A stretch of DNA of 64,000 nt from contig CBDCSE010000001.1 of NCBI GenBank assembly GCA_965221405.1, positions 620,001 to 684,000 on the forward strand. Direction: 5' to 3'. Shown one piece after another: positions 16,411 to 25,489 of this stretch. How positions within the stretch are numbered: the first letter of the stretch is position 1; the number at the start of each line of letters is the position of its first letter. Both the position numbers and the translations under genes were made by a program. Under the pieces are notes generated by a model that saw nothing but the letters and a program-made list of their open reading frames with translations, did no database searches and was not told where the DNA came from. Source of the DNA: JAPOUP01 sp965221405. Lineage in GTDB: Bacteria; Pseudomonadota; Alphaproteobacteria; Rhodobacterales; Rhodobacteraceae.

Positions 16411-18333
16411 TTTTCGGCGGCCCGGATTTCGAATGGGCACTACATCGCGGGACGTTCCCGCGTTCATTGCCGCCGGTTTCGGGGCTCTGTCACCCGCCTG
16501 CCCGCCGGGCTGCGGTCTTTCGCGTCGGCTGGAGCCGGAACGGGGCTTCGTTCCATCCGAGGCCGAGGCTCCGGTAGATCCGCCGGGCCTTGGCCGAGGC
16601 CCGGCTGGGCATGGCGTATTTCTGTTCCGTGCCCTTTCTGTGCAGCACGCTGATCTGCAGGGCGTTGAGCTCGCGCCGGATGACGTCCGGGCTCATGGGG
16701 TGGCCGGACAGCGCGAGCCTGTGGCGGAGGTGCTGCAGGCAGCAGAACGCCATGTAGCAGATGGCGATGTGGGCGCGCACCCGGCGTTTCACCCAGTGGA
16801 AGACCGGGCGGATGCGGAGATCGTGCTTGTTCACGCGGAAACACGCCTCGATCTCCCATAACCGGCGGTACTGCATGACGAGGAAGCGGGCGTCGGCGTC
16901 ATCGTGGCCCCAGGCCACGATCCCGCCTATCCCGTCCCACCGCGCCGCTTCGGCGACCTTGTCCCCGTCGATCTCGATCCGGCCCTCGGGGAAGGCGAGG
17001 AAACGGGCGTACCCGCGCCCGGCGACCGACGCGGGCCTGTCGCTCCCGGCGAGACGCCTGCGCAGCCGCTCCAGGCCCTGCGCGCGCTGGCGCGCGTCCT
17101 TGCGCGCGCGTTTGGGCGACCAGGTGACGATGACCCTGGTCGAGCCCTTCCTGAGGCTCTTGTAGCGCGCGATCGAGGTCGGGAACTCCTTCATCGGCCG
17201 CCACGCCACGAAGCCGTCGGGCTCGAGCGCCCGGTTCCGGAACTCCGCGGTCTGGGACCTGAGCCGGGCACCGAGAATGTACGGGATGCCGCGTTCCTGA
17301 AGCAGCCTCTCGTTGTCGGCGCTGATCATGCCGGCGTCGGCCACCACCGTGAAGCGCGCGGCGGGGTAGCGTTCGGCCAGCCCCGCGAGAGAGGAGATCA
17401 GGGTGTGGCCCTCGTAGCTGCTGCCCGGGAACAGCTCGTAGCCCAGCGGGATGCCGTCGGGGGTGACCAGAAGGGCGAATACGACCTGGACGCGGTGGTG
17501 CTTGCCGTCCTTGCTGTAGCCCTTGGCGCGCAGGCCGTCCTCCACCTCGCTCTCGAAATACAGCGTCGTGGTGTCGAAGAAGATGACGCTGACGGGCTCG
17601 TCATAGAGCTTGCGGGCCGCCGCGTGGGACTGGCCGCGGATGGCGTCGATCAGGCCGTCGTCGAGAAAGTCCATGGTCCTGTAGACCTGGTCGAGGTTCA
17701 GCGACAGATCGCCATGGCGGTCGAGCTCGCGGACCGTGGCGCGCTTGCTGAGCGGCTGCGCGACGCGCGCGAGGACCATCTCCTTGAGGATGCGGTTGGA
17801 GCTCATGCGCCGCGCGCCCAGCACCCGATCCCACCCCAGGCGGCCGTAAACCTCGCCAAGCGCCTCGCGCAGCCCGACCGAGATCCGCGCCTCCTCGCGG
17901 CATTCGGCCAGGTCGACCCCGAAGGGCCGCGGATCCGCCACCGCCAGACGGGCCTGGGCGATGAGATCGCTGTACTGCTTCGGCGTCAGCAGGTGAAGCT
18001 GGGCCGTCTCCGCCTGCCTCATCTCCTCGATGATCAGCCGCCCGAGGCGGTCGAGCTGGCTGAGCTGCCCGTCGCTCGTCGCGGTGCCGACATGGCGCAC
18101 GACCCTCTGGCGCACCCTGTCGCCGTCGCGCACCGACCTGACGACCTGGACGCGGATTCGGTCTCCGCTCTTCTTGTGGCGAACGAACATGCCGGAAGTA
18201 TGGACCGGACGGGCCGGAGGGTCAAGCGGAATATACCCCGTGGGCACTACATCGCCGTCCCGGGGAATCGAGACCCAATGGACCACAAATACAGTCAGTT
18301 ACGCACCGCCAGAATCCGGCAATGTAGGAAGTC
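16379..18333 (-). mobile_element. IS1634-family insertion sequence bridging the duplication
   Basis: Perfect 13-bp terminal inverted repeats (gacttcctacatt at 16379-16391 and its complement at 18321-18333) bound a 1,955-bp element with one transposase gene on the minus strand. No target duplication is visible: the left flank is lpxL coding sequence and the right flank is the ISKra4 end. This is what recombination between two copies of the IS would leave. Confidence 0.85.
16490..18190 (-). CDS. IS1634-family transposase
   Basis: The ATG at 18190 (MFVRHKKSGDRIRVQVV) begins at the family-typical N-terminus and gives 566 residues, full length for IS1634. DDE signposts are FFDTTTLYFESE, FTVVADAGMISADN and the C-terminal RRLWEIEACFRVNKHDLRIRP with the Y/W..E signature. 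The gene is intact. The last 55 codons are closely similar to the remnant at 5705-5862, so this IS has had at least two insertions in the window. Confidence 0.92.
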   Translation of the reverse strand: MFVRHKKSGDRIRVQVVRSVRDGDRVRQRVVRHVGTATSDGQLSQLDRLGRLIIEEMRQAETAQLHLLTPKQYSDLIAQARLAVADPRPFGVDLAECREEARISVGLREALGEVYGRLGWDRVLGARRMSSNRILKEMVLARVAQPLSKRATVRELDRHGDLSLNLDQVYRTMDFLDDGLIDAIRGQSHAAARKLYDEPVSVIFFDTTTLYFESEVEDGLRAKGYSKDGKHHRVQVVFALLVTPDGIPLGYELFPGSSYEGHTLISSLAGLAERYPAARFTVVADAGMISADNERLLQERGIPYILGARLRSQTAEFRNRALEPDGFVAWRPMKEFPTSIARYKSLRKGSTRVIVTWSPKRARKDARQRAQGLERLRRRLAGSDRPASVAGRGYARFLAFPEGRIEIDGDKVAEAARWDGIGGIVAWGHDDADARFLVMQYRRLWEIEACFRVNKHDLRIRPVFHWVKRRVRAHIAICYMAFCCLQHLRHRLALSGHPMSPDVIRRELNALQISVLHRKGTEQKYAMPSRASAKARRIYRSLGLGWNEAPFRLQPTRKTAARRAGG

Positions 18334-18336
18334 AAG

Positions 18337-19225
18337 AAAGTTGAACTGCACCCCGAAACTTGGGTCCACTTGCGGTCACGGAGTTGTGGGGTTAAGGTCT
18401 ACAGGACGTTAGCTTAGCGGTCGGGGACCGGTCGGATCCCGACAGGGACGGATTTCATGGCGGTTCCGACTCGAGGGGTAAGCAACTACCTTCAGAACCT
18501 CGTATACCGTGCCGTGATCGGAACCGCCATGTCCTTGCCTTACAGCAAGCGCGTCCCATTCACGGGATGGGCGGTCGGCCAGATCGCCGGACTGGCTGGC
18601 TGGCGCAAGCGGATCCGGGATAATCTCGCGCTTGTCTATCCCGAACTTTCCGAAAGCGAGATCCGAAGGCTAGTCCGGAAAGTGCCCGACAACGTCGGAC
18701 GCACCCTGATCGAAATCTGGTCCGGACAGGAGTTTCGCGAGCGGGCGCGGGACTTCCCGTTCACGGGAGGCGGGGTCGCGGCGCTGGAGAAAGCGAAAGC
18801 CGAGAAACGTCCGGCGATCGTGATCACCGGCCATTTCGGAAACTATGACGCGGTGAGGGCCGCCCTGATCGAGCGGGGTTACCGCATCGGTGGCCTCTAT
18901 ATTCCGATGGCCAACGGCTATTTCAACGATCGCTACGTAAAGGCGATCGGCGGTATCGGAACACCGATATTCGAACGCTCGCGATCCGGTAAGGGCCAGA
19001 AAGAGATGGTGAGATTCCTGAAATCCGGGGGATTTGTGGGTCTCATAGCGGACCACTTCATGGGACACGGCGTACCCATCGAGTTTCTGGGCCACCCGGC
19101 GAGAACAGCGCTCAATCCCGCGAAGATGGCGCTTAAATACGACGCCCTTCTAGTACCGATCTATGGCCTGAGACTCGATGATGGCCTCTCATTCGAAATA
19201 ATTGTCGACAACCCTATTCCACACT
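18337..19225. repeat. Tandem duplication, copy 2 (889 bp)
   Basis: This is the second copy of the 15487-16375 unit, offset by 2,850 bp. It begins inside the ISKra4 right inverted repeat although no ISKra4 element stands next to it. It is followed by the genuine 3' end of the lpxL-like gene. Confidence 0.95.
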
Positions 19226-19341
19226 GCGACCCCGTGGAAATGACACGAGCCGCTAACGCCAGTCTGGAAACACTTGTCCACAGGCACCCTGAACAGTGGT
19301 TCTGGATTCACCGCCGCTGGAAGCTTTCGCACGGCGAGTGA
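18457..19341 (+). CDS. LpxL/HtrB-like lysophospholipid or lipid A acyltransferase
   Basis: The complete 294-residue gene encodes a member of the bacterial lipid A biosynthesis acyltransferase family. This membrane-associated inner-face enzyme adds a secondary acyl chain to lipid A (established for LpxL/LpxM) or acylates ornithine-type lipids in relatives. The catalytic HX4D motif GHFGNYD is at residues 125-131, followed by GGLYIPMANGYFND and GGFVGLIADHFMGHGVPIEFLG, which fit the family's substrate segments. The C-terminus RHPEQWFWIHRRWK is also characteristic (HPEQWxWxHxRWK). The start ATG follows a GACAGGGACGG sequence. Copy 1 upstream is truncated, so this is the only functional copy in the window. 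Confidence 0.9.
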   Translation: MAVPTRGVSNYLQNLVYRAVIGTAMSLPYSKRVPFTGWAVGQIAGLAGWRKRIRDNLALVYPELSESEIRRLVRKVPDNVGRTLIEIWSGQEFRERARDFPFTGGGVAALEKAKAEKRPAIVITGHFGNYDAVRAALIERGYRIGGLYIPMANGYFNDRYVKAIGGIGTPIFERSRSGKGQKEMVRFLKSGGFVGLIADHFMGHGVPIEFLGHPARTALNPAKMALKYDALLVPIYGLRLDDGLSFEIIVDNPIPHCDPVEMTRAANASLETLVHRHPEQWFWIHRRWKLSHGE

Positions 19342-19539
19342 CGGTCATTTTGAATTTTGACGTTCCCATGGTTGATTTTCTAACGGAGCACCACATTGGG
19401 GCAAAAATGAACGAACTGTATCTGCCCTTGGCTTTATAGAGTCAGGAAGCTCTTGAAGAACCCCGTCAATCAGTCCCGCGCTCACCGCCCCTGTTTCACA
19501 AGCATAATCCCCAAACCCTCCTTCCGGGTTGCCCGTCTT

Positions 19540-19872
19540 TCAATCATTGAAGTCCGCCACTTCGAATGATCCAGCGATTGCAGGTTCTACGAGGCGCCCG
19601 GCTACGGGAACGGCCGCGGCTCCAGCAATGGCAAAGCGCCTGATCCGTGCTTTCGCCTTGTCACTGCGATGTGCTGAAGCAGCGGCAGCCATGGCTTTTC
19701 GGTGGCTCGACGCCGCAGCCGCCGCGTTGGCCGCCGCCAGAGTAAGTTTCGTCGTGAGCTGGATACTTTGAATAGCGATGCCCGCCAACGTGACTGACAG
19801 CATAATGCACAAAATTCCCAGAAAGAGGGTGCTCTTGACGATGCGGAATAGCCTCAAGGCAGTCTTGACCAT
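19540..19872 (-). CDS. Small membrane-anchored hypothetical protein
   Basis: This 110-residue ORF begins MVKTALRLFRIVKS, then one hydrophobic segment (TLFLGILCIMLSVTLAGIAI, residues 16-35), an alanine-rich predicted helix with basic residues, and a short glycine/alanine tail. Composition suggests a single-pass inner-membrane protein. The ribosome site is weak (AGGGGC). No family recognised; the frame is open much further upstream, but that extension reads as low-complexity nonsense. Confidence 0.45.
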   Translation of the reverse strand: MVKTALRLFRIVKSTLFLGILCIMLSVTLAGIAIQSIQLTTKLTLAAANAAAAASSHRKAMAAAASAHRSDKAKARIRRFAIAGAAAVPVAGRLVEPAIAGSFEVADFND

Positions 19873-19988
19873 TAAGAGAGCCCCTGTGGTCCGGGCCGCC
19901 GCTGTATAATCTGAAGTTCGAGGCCTGATACGTGCGGAGTGTGTTGTTTTGCAAGCGGTTTTCCGGGATCCGGTTTTCGCGTTTCTGC

Positions 19989-20225
19989 CTACAGTCCGGG
20001 TGCGGGCTGTGACAGTCGTACGATCTCGCCGATGAGGTCGAGTGCGCGTTGCTGTGTTGGTTTGGCCCGGGTTGTGACCCCGAACGTGGCGGCGGGGTCC
20101 GGGGTCCCGATACGGCACCGGTTCACCGTCATGGCTTCGAGGGTCTCGATCAGGGTGCGGAAGCAGTGGACCGGCGTTCCGTCGTCGAGGGTGGGGTGGT
20201 GCGGCTGGCCTTGCGTCGGGCGCTC
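19989..20225 (-). pseudogene. C-terminal remnant of a transposase
   Basis: The minus frame ending at the TAG at 19989 encodes HPTLDDGTPVHCFRTLIETL, then TTRAKPTQQRALDLIGEIV. This resembles the C-terminal tail of transposases with the pattern DDGTPVxSFRTLLxxLAT...PTPLQxRAFxLL. The rest of the gene is gone. Assignment to the IS1634-type group is from memory of that tail and uncertain. Confidence 0.45.
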
Positions 20226-20350
20226 CCGGAGCGCCGGGCCGGGGCCACGGGGTCATGGGTCCTGGCGTCCCCATCCCTTGCCAATCCGGGGCCGGGTCCC
20301 TATCCTGGGCAGGAGATCTCTTGCGGAGCGACCACCCAGGGAGAGCTGCC

Positions 20351-20638
20351 ATGCACGCGCTGCTGCGTCGCCATCACGCCGCCATCGCCGTCCTCTGTCG
20401 CCGGGTCCGCGTCCAGACCCTCTCCGTGGTCGGCGCGGCCGCCCGGGGGGTGGGTTTCAACCCGTTCCGGAGCGATGTCGATGTCCTGGTGGAGTCCATC
20501 CCGCCGCGGCGGGAGAGACTGTTCGACCGCCACTTCGGGCTGGTGGTGGCGCGAGCGGCGCTCCGGAACCCCCGCATCCGGGCGGCGATGGCGGCCGATG
20601 CCCAGCCCCTCGATGCGGTGCCCGTCCCCACGCCATGA
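20351..20638 (+). CDS. MNT-type nucleotidyltransferase-domain protein
   Basis: This 95-residue protein begins at an ATG with GGGAGAG upstream. Its LSVVGAAARGVGFNPFRSDVDVLVE segment matches the minimal nucleotidyltransferase signature GSxARG-x-SDxDLLV, with the first Ser replaced by Ala. MNT proteins usually pair with HEPN ribonucleases as antitoxins that AMPylate the toxin. The two metal-binding Asp (SDVDV) are present. The stop overlaps the next ATG by four bases, implying coupling to a 47-codon ORF and then to a nuclease-like gene. Confidence 0.65.
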   Translation: MHALLRRHHAAIAVLCRRVRVQTLSVVGAAARGVGFNPFRSDVDVLVESIPPRRERLFDRHFGLVVARAALRNPRIRAAMAADAQPLDAVPVPTP

Positions 20639-20778
20639 CACCGGATCCCCAGACCTGCCGCAAGGACGTGGAGAAGCGCGCCCGGGCGGTCGCGGGGTGG
20701 ATCGCCAGCACCGGGATGCCGTGGAGAGGCACGCGTAACAGGGTACCCATCATCTTGAACGAAGGACAGGACCCATGA
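20635..20778 (+). CDS. 47-residue coupled ORF
   Basis: The ORF starts in an ATGA overlap with the MNT gene and ends in an ATGA overlap with the AAA/PD-(D/E)XK gene, so translation of all three is probably coupled. The sequence (CRKDVEKRARAVAGWIASTG...) is helical and basic at first. It could be the leftover N-terminus of a HEPN-type or other partner, but it is too short to assign. It might also be only a translational bridge. Confidence 0.4.
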   Translation: MTPDPQTCRKDVEKRARAVAGWIASTGMPWRGTRNRVPIILNEGQDP

Positions 20779-22343
20779 CCCGCCACCGCCTGCCCATCGG
20801 CATCCAGTCCTTTGCCCGCCTGCGGGAGACCGACAGCTACTATGTCGACAAGACCCCGCTGATCCAGGAGCTGGTCGAACAGGGTGACCACTGGTTCCTC
20901 TCCCGGCCCCGCCGGTTCGGCAAGAGTCTGCTGGTGGACACGATCAAGGCCCTCTTCGAGGGCCAGGAGGCCCTGTTCCGGGGCCTGGCCATCCATGACC
21001 ACTGGGACTGGTCGATCAACCATCCGGTGGTGCGCCTGAGCTTTGGCGGGAAGTACAGCGCTCCAGAGGAGATCGAAGGGGACATCATCGAACAGCTGGA
21101 AGGCCTCGAGCGGAATGCCAGCCTCCCGCCAGCCACCACCTCGGATACCGGCCCCCGCCGTCTGCGCAACCTGCTGGACCGTCTCCATCGCCAGACCGGC
21201 CAACGCGTCGTGGTCCTCGTCGACGAATACGACAAGCCCATCCTCGACGCACTGCACGACCCCGCCCGGGCCCGCGCCAACCGCGATTATCTGCGCGGCT
21301 TCTACGGCATCATCAAGGACAGCGCCGCCCATGTCCGCTTCGTCTTCGTGACCGGCGTGAGCATGTTCTCCAAGGTCAGCCTGTTCTCGGATCTCAACAA
21401 TCTCGAGGACATCAGCCTCGATCCCCGCTATGCCACCCTCTGCGGCTACACCGAGGCCGATCTCGACACGGTGTTTGCCCCTGAGCTTGCAGGTCTGGAT
21501 CGGGATGAGGTCCGCACCTGGTACAACGGCTACAACTGGCTGGGCGACGCGCGGCTCTACAACCCCTTCGATGTGCTCCTGTTCCTGCGCAATCGCACCT
21601 TCAAACCCTACTGGTTCCAGACCGGCTCGCCGCGCTTCCTCTTCGAGACGCTGAAGAGGAAGTCCGTCAGCCCGCTGGACCTGGAGGGATGCCTAGCCGA
21701 CGAGGCCCTGGTCGCGAAGTTCGATGTCGACGACATCAGCGCCGAGGCCCTGCTGTTCCAGACGGGCTACCTCACCATCACGGACGCGATCCGCAGGGGC
21801 CACCGCACCCTCTACCGGCTCGACTGTCCCAATCAGGAGGTCAGGCTCAGCCTGAACGATCAGCTGCTGGCCGCCCTGTCCCCGCAGGACCGGGTACCCC
21901 TGGATGAGGGGACCACCTTGCGGGACCGGCTCGAGACCAACGATTTCACGGGCTTCGCGGACACACTCAAGGCCTGGCTGGCCAGCATTCCCTACCAGTG
22001 GCACACGACAGGGGATCTGGCCCGCTACGAGGCCTGGTACGCCAGCCTGCTGCACATGGCTTTCCGGGCCATCGGCGTCGATGTGCGCGCCGAGGCGGCC
22101 ACCAGCCACGGGCGGGCCGACATGGTGGTGTCGCTCGGGGCGCAGGTCTTCATTCTCGAGTTCAAGATGGCGGACAGTGCGGACGATGCCGAGGCGGCCC
22201 TGGCCGCTGCCTTCACCCAGATGCGGGCGCGGGGCTATGCCGACACCTATTGCGACCGGACCGTCCATCTCGTTGCCATCGCCTACGGGCGCGAGGTGTG
22301 CAACCTCTTGGAGGTGCGGGCGGAGCCGATTGCCACCGACTGA
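20775..22343 (+). CDS. AAA-ATPase-like / PD-(D/E)XK nuclease-superfamily protein
   Basis: The 522-residue protein has the two-domain form of PF09820 (AAA-ATPase-like) plus PF08011 (PDDEXK_9, formerly DUF1703). Visible features are PIGIQSFARLRE at the N-terminus, a divergent Walker A SRPRRFGKSLL near residue 43, Walker B VVVLVDEYDKPI near 145, the sensor-like FVTGVSMFSKVSLFSDLNNL, and a C-terminal nuclease core GRADMVV...ILEFKMAD near 446-465. The DUF family is widespread and poorly characterised; expansions occur in symbionts and Bacteroidetes. Both active-site motifs are intact here, unlike the fragment at 9441. It is the third gene of a coupled trio with an MNT protein. Confidence 0.85.
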   Translation: MTRHRLPIGIQSFARLRETDSYYVDKTPLIQELVEQGDHWFLSRPRRFGKSLLVDTIKALFEGQEALFRGLAIHDHWDWSINHPVVRLSFGGKYSAPEEIEGDIIEQLEGLERNASLPPATTSDTGPRRLRNLLDRLHRQTGQRVVVLVDEYDKPILDALHDPARARANRDYLRGFYGIIKDSAAHVRFVFVTGVSMFSKVSLFSDLNNLEDISLDPRYATLCGYTEADLDTVFAPELAGLDRDEVRTWYNGYNWLGDARLYNPFDVLLFLRNRTFKPYWFQTGSPRFLFETLKRKSVSPLDLEGCLADEALVAKFDVDDISAEALLFQTGYLTITDAIRRGHRTLYRLDCPNQEVRLSLNDQLLAALSPQDRVPLDEGTTLRDRLETNDFTGFADTLKAWLASIPYQWHTTGDLARYEAWYASLLHMAFRAIGVDVRAEAATSHGRADMVVSLGAQVFILEFKMADSADDAEAALAAAFTQMRARGYADTYCDRTVHLVAIAYGREVCNLLEVRAEPIATD

Positions 22344-22607
22344 TGGGGTGGGGCGAGCCCGTTGACTCTGGAGCCCAACGGCGCCGGCGCCGGCCACCCT
22401 CAGGGCCCCCACACCCCTGCCACTGCCGCCCCGTCCATCCCGCTGAGCACCGCCCCAACGCCAACCCGTACCAAGGAGACACCACCATGATCCCCTGCAC
22501 CAGCATCCATGTTTCGGTTCAAGCCCGGATCCGGGCTTTTCCTTCGGTCTGCGGGCCACCGGATCCGGGTTCTGCACACCGCTTTCCACCGGCGGGCGCC
22601 GCGCGAC

Positions 22608-22782
22608 GCCCCGGTGCATCCGCCCCGTGGCCTCCATGACGGCCCGCCCCGCGCCGCCGTCCCCGGGAGGCGGGCGGCCCTGCGCAGGCCGTCGGTGTCG
22701 CTGGTGGCGGTCCCGTCCCGCCCGTCGGGTGGATGTCCGGCGTCTTCCCGCGCACGTCCATTCCCGCGGCTGCGGTGGTCAT
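22608..22782 (-). pseudogene. IS110-family transposase, N-terminal remnant (copy a)
   Basis: An ATG at 22782 encodes AAAGMDVRGKTPDIHPTG, matching the GIDVSKxTLDVHPxG start of the IS110 DEDD domain. After a frameshift, MEATGRMHRG follows (the ME(A/S)TGxYHR motif). The remnant ends near 22608. The segment 22613-22915 is strongly similar to 28249-28552, which carries a longer IS110 remnant. Confidence 0.65.
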
Positions 22783-23006
22783 GGTCTCCCGCTCCTGTCC
22801 TCGTGACGGTCCGGTTCCCGGACCCGGCATCCATCGGGACGCGGGAGGCATCTGACGGGAGGACGGGCCGGCCACGCTGGCGCACGGATCCGCGAATGCG
22901 ATCCAGGGCCGTTCCGGTCCGACCGGCCCAAGGGGGCGACCCCCTTGACCCCCGGCCGATGAAAGAAACAGAGCCGCCAACCGTCCCGACAGATCCGCCA
23001 ATCGGA

Positions 23007-23025
23007 GGGGGGGGGGGGGGGGGGG
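23007..23025 (+). repeat. Homopolymer tract of 19 G
   Basis: Nineteen consecutive G residues lie between IS110-remnant upstream sequence and another transposase remnant. Together with the tract at 13712-13729 this is one of two long poly-G runs in the window. Confidence 0.95.
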
Positions 23026-23121
23026 TTCCGCCATGCGGCCCCTCATCCTTGCCCGACCGGCCCCTTCCGGGGCCGTCCGTTCGCGGCGTTCCCATTCGCA
23101 TCCCGCGACCGCTGGCGCCCC

Positions 23122-23430
23122 TCATCGCGGCCCCCGGCACCAGCCGCACAGCGCCGGGCCGTACCGCAGCCGGCCGCCCGGCGCGGACGTGGTGGGGAGA
23201 TCCCGAACCGCCCTGCCCACGAAGGCCCGCGCCAGCGCAGCGACGCCGGAGGGTGGATGGCCGACGTCGCGGTGATCATGGTGGAGGTGCCGCTCCACCT
23301 CCGCCAGGCCCGGCACGGCGACGAACCTGCGGTGCATCATGCCCAGCGGGCCAACCTCCCCGGCGAGGGCCGGAAAAAGCTCTCCCTGGAAGCGGTGCCA
23401 TGCGTCTGATACGAACCGACCTGAGAACAT
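23122..23430 (-). pseudogene. N-terminal remnant of an IS5/IS1182-like transposase
   Basis: The minus frame from 23430 gives MFSGRFVSDAWHRFQGELFP, LGMMHRRFVAVPGLAEVERH and GVAALARAFVGRAVRDLPTT. This resembles the N-terminal domain of DDE transposases with the pattern ALARAFxxKAVxNLPTTxxLIxRL. The catalytic domain is missing and the frame degrades after RYGPALCGW. Family placement is approximate. Confidence 0.5.
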
Positions 23431-23730
23431 GGGGCCGTCTCCCTGTATGTTGTGGACCATACACCTTTATCATACCGGAGGGACGGCTCCATATCCAGGT
23501 CAGCTGGCCAAAAAAATGCCCGTTCCAAGGTAAAAAACCGCTCGACCGCGGAGTTCTGCAAAAGGCTCTACAGGGAATCCATGCCCGGCCATCCGCCGAA
23601 TGTCCCAGCGATCCATGGATAGATTACTGCCTACGACTTGCAAAAGTATCGTAACGTGAATCCGAGACTATGACCAGACAATCAACGACTTGGGAACGAA
23701 AACACGCCGGATAAACCCTCGAACTTCAGT

Positions 23731-24432
23731 CTAACGAAGCCGTTCAGCCGCCACAATGGGCCCGTGGCCCGCACGCTGCAGCAGCACAACTGTCGACTCA
23801 TCGCCGGATACGACCCGTTCAACCGCGAGGGGTCCGGAACCGTTCCAGGTGCCGAGCCTGACGAGTTCCGTGACGATATTTGAATAGGTAATGGTGCGGC
23901 CGGCGTTCTCGCCGCGGGCGATGGAAACCACCTTTTCTGGCTGGTAGCGAACAAGGTTGATTACAACCGGTTCGCGAAACTCACCGTTGGCCTGGGCCTC
24001 GATCCGGACAACCTGCCCGTGTCTTGTGAGGGACATACTGACTTCCGGCCGACGGGCGCTGTGCTTCTGGATGAACTCAACCAGCTTCATCGGTTTGGCG
24101 CCCACCAGATGATCCTCACCCGCGATGACCATCTGTGGCGTGTAGACCACCGTCTGACCGGCGGAACGTGCGTACGCCCTCTGCCTTCGTGAATGGGCAG
24201 GCCGGGCGAATTCGTCTTTCCAGCCGATGTAATCCCAGTAATCTACATGCAGTGCCAGGGCAATGACGTCATCGCGCTGCGAAAGTTCCCGCAGCAGTTT
24301 GTCCGCCGGTGGACATGAACTGCACCCCTGACTCGTGTATAGCTCCACCACCACCGGCCTTGGCTCGGCTTCTGCCGCCACCGCTATCGGTAAAGCGAGC
24401 GACAGCGCGGCAACCAAACGATTCCAGCCCAC
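23731..24432 (-). CDS. DUF1223 exported thioredoxin-like protein
   Basis: The GTG at 24432 is preferred because GAAAGGGAAA precedes it and a signal peptide (RLVAALSLALPIAVAAEA) follows at once; the product is 233 residues. The mature N-terminus VVVELYTSQGCSSCPPADKLL carries the CxxC of DUF1223, and ALHVDYWDYIGWKDEFA and YTPQMVIAGEDH are further family signatures. DUF1223 proteins are exported with a thioredoxin-like fold and unknown substrate. The gene appears complete. The roughly 410 bp upstream hold no gene, so it is monocistronic. Confidence 0.88.
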   Translation of the reverse strand: MGWNRLVAALSLALPIAVAAEAEPRPVVVELYTSQGCSSCPPADKLLRELSQRDDVIALALHVDYWDYIGWKDEFARPAHSRRQRAYARSAGQTVVYTPQMVIAGEDHLVGAKPMKLVEFIQKHSARRPEVSMSLTRHGQVVRIEAQANGEFREPVVINLVRYQPEKVVSIARGENAGRTITYSNIVTELVRLGTWNGSGPLAVERVVSGDESTVVLLQRAGHGPIVAAERLR

Positions 24433-24845
24433 GGACTTTCCCTTTCTCTCTCGGCTACACCGCACTTAATCCCTTCTAAAGGTAACTGACCAATCAATCA
24501 TTTGAGAGATGACCGCCGCGAAGGCCAGTCATTGGAGACTCCCGGGCCATGCAGGGCGTTGCCCTTCAGCGCAATACGCATCGCGGCACTCTCATAAGGA
24601 TATCGGAGATATCCGGCGTTTCATCCGCGAAGGCACAGCACCCCAACGAACTCGATAACCAGCAAAATCCGGAACATCCGAGGCTCATCGCCTAGTCAGA
24701 ACCTGTGCGGTATCCGGTTTCGACTGGAGCCCGTCAACGCATCCCACTGCATGTAGGCGTCTTTGGCTGCACGGACGTCAGCACGAGGCGTTCATGACAA
24801 CCCTTTCTTTCCGCAAGCTGTCACATTCCACAGCCCCGGGATTAT
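24433..24845. other. Gene-free stretch upstream of DUF1223
   Basis: No convincing ORF, RNA or repeat was recognised. It presumably contains the DUF1223 promoter on the minus strand and ends at the left terminus of an IS630 remnant. Confidence 0.4.
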
Positions 24846-25463
24846 TATACTCGGAATCATAAATTCGCCCTTGAGGGCTGGCATGATTCGCGGAACGGTC
24901 CGGATACCCGGAAAAGAGCGGTCAGAACAGAATACAGGCGGCGACATGTCCGGAAACATCCTGACGCCGGAGCAGCGCGGGGCGCTTCCGGCGGTCATGC
25001 GCGGACGCGAGGCCGGGGCGCCGAGATGCGGCGCGCGGACGCGCCGGTGGCGCCCGGTGACGGCAGGAGCGTCCGCCAGGTCCGCGGGTTCCTCCATCCC
25101 GGTCCCGACACGGTGCGCGGCTGGCTGCGCGGGTTCCGCCGGACCGGCCTGGCCCCGGTGGATCCGGCGGCGTGTCCGGAGCGTGGGGGAAAGCCGGCGC
25201 GGGCCCGGGAGGCGTCGCCCGTGGCCACGCCGCCGGCCAGATGCCCTCCGCGCGGCACCAGCGGGGTCCGGGACATCATCCCGCCGGGCTTCGGCCAGGA
25301 GTACGCCCGCGGCGGCGCCATGGGGCCGATGCACCGGCCGGGTTCCGGTCACGTCAGGCCGAAACCGCTTCCGGGGCAGGCCGACAGGGCGGCGCGGGAG
25401 GCCTTCATGCGGAAGTGCGGGCGGACGATGCGGGACGCGCCGCCCGACGGGGCGACCGTCCTC
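24846..25463 (+). mobile_element. IS630-family remnant A (5' part)
   Basis: It begins with the same terminal sequence (tatactcggaatcat) as the fuller copy at 51255-52488 and runs colinearly with it. The transposase starts at 24946 (MSGNILTPEQRGALPAVMRG), shifts frame near 25020, and continues as VRQVRGFLHPGPDTVRGWLRG to APPDGATVL. The homology stops at 25463 where a perfect 22-bp inverted repeat begins. The catalytic domain is absent. Confidence 0.75.
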
Positions 25464-25489
25464 GTATGCTCAGCGAACCGGCACTTCCT

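Noticed and set aside
16904..18412. Plus-strand ORF of 502 codons
   Set aside because: Exactly antisense to the intact IS1634 transposase and its sequence reads as the shadow frame.
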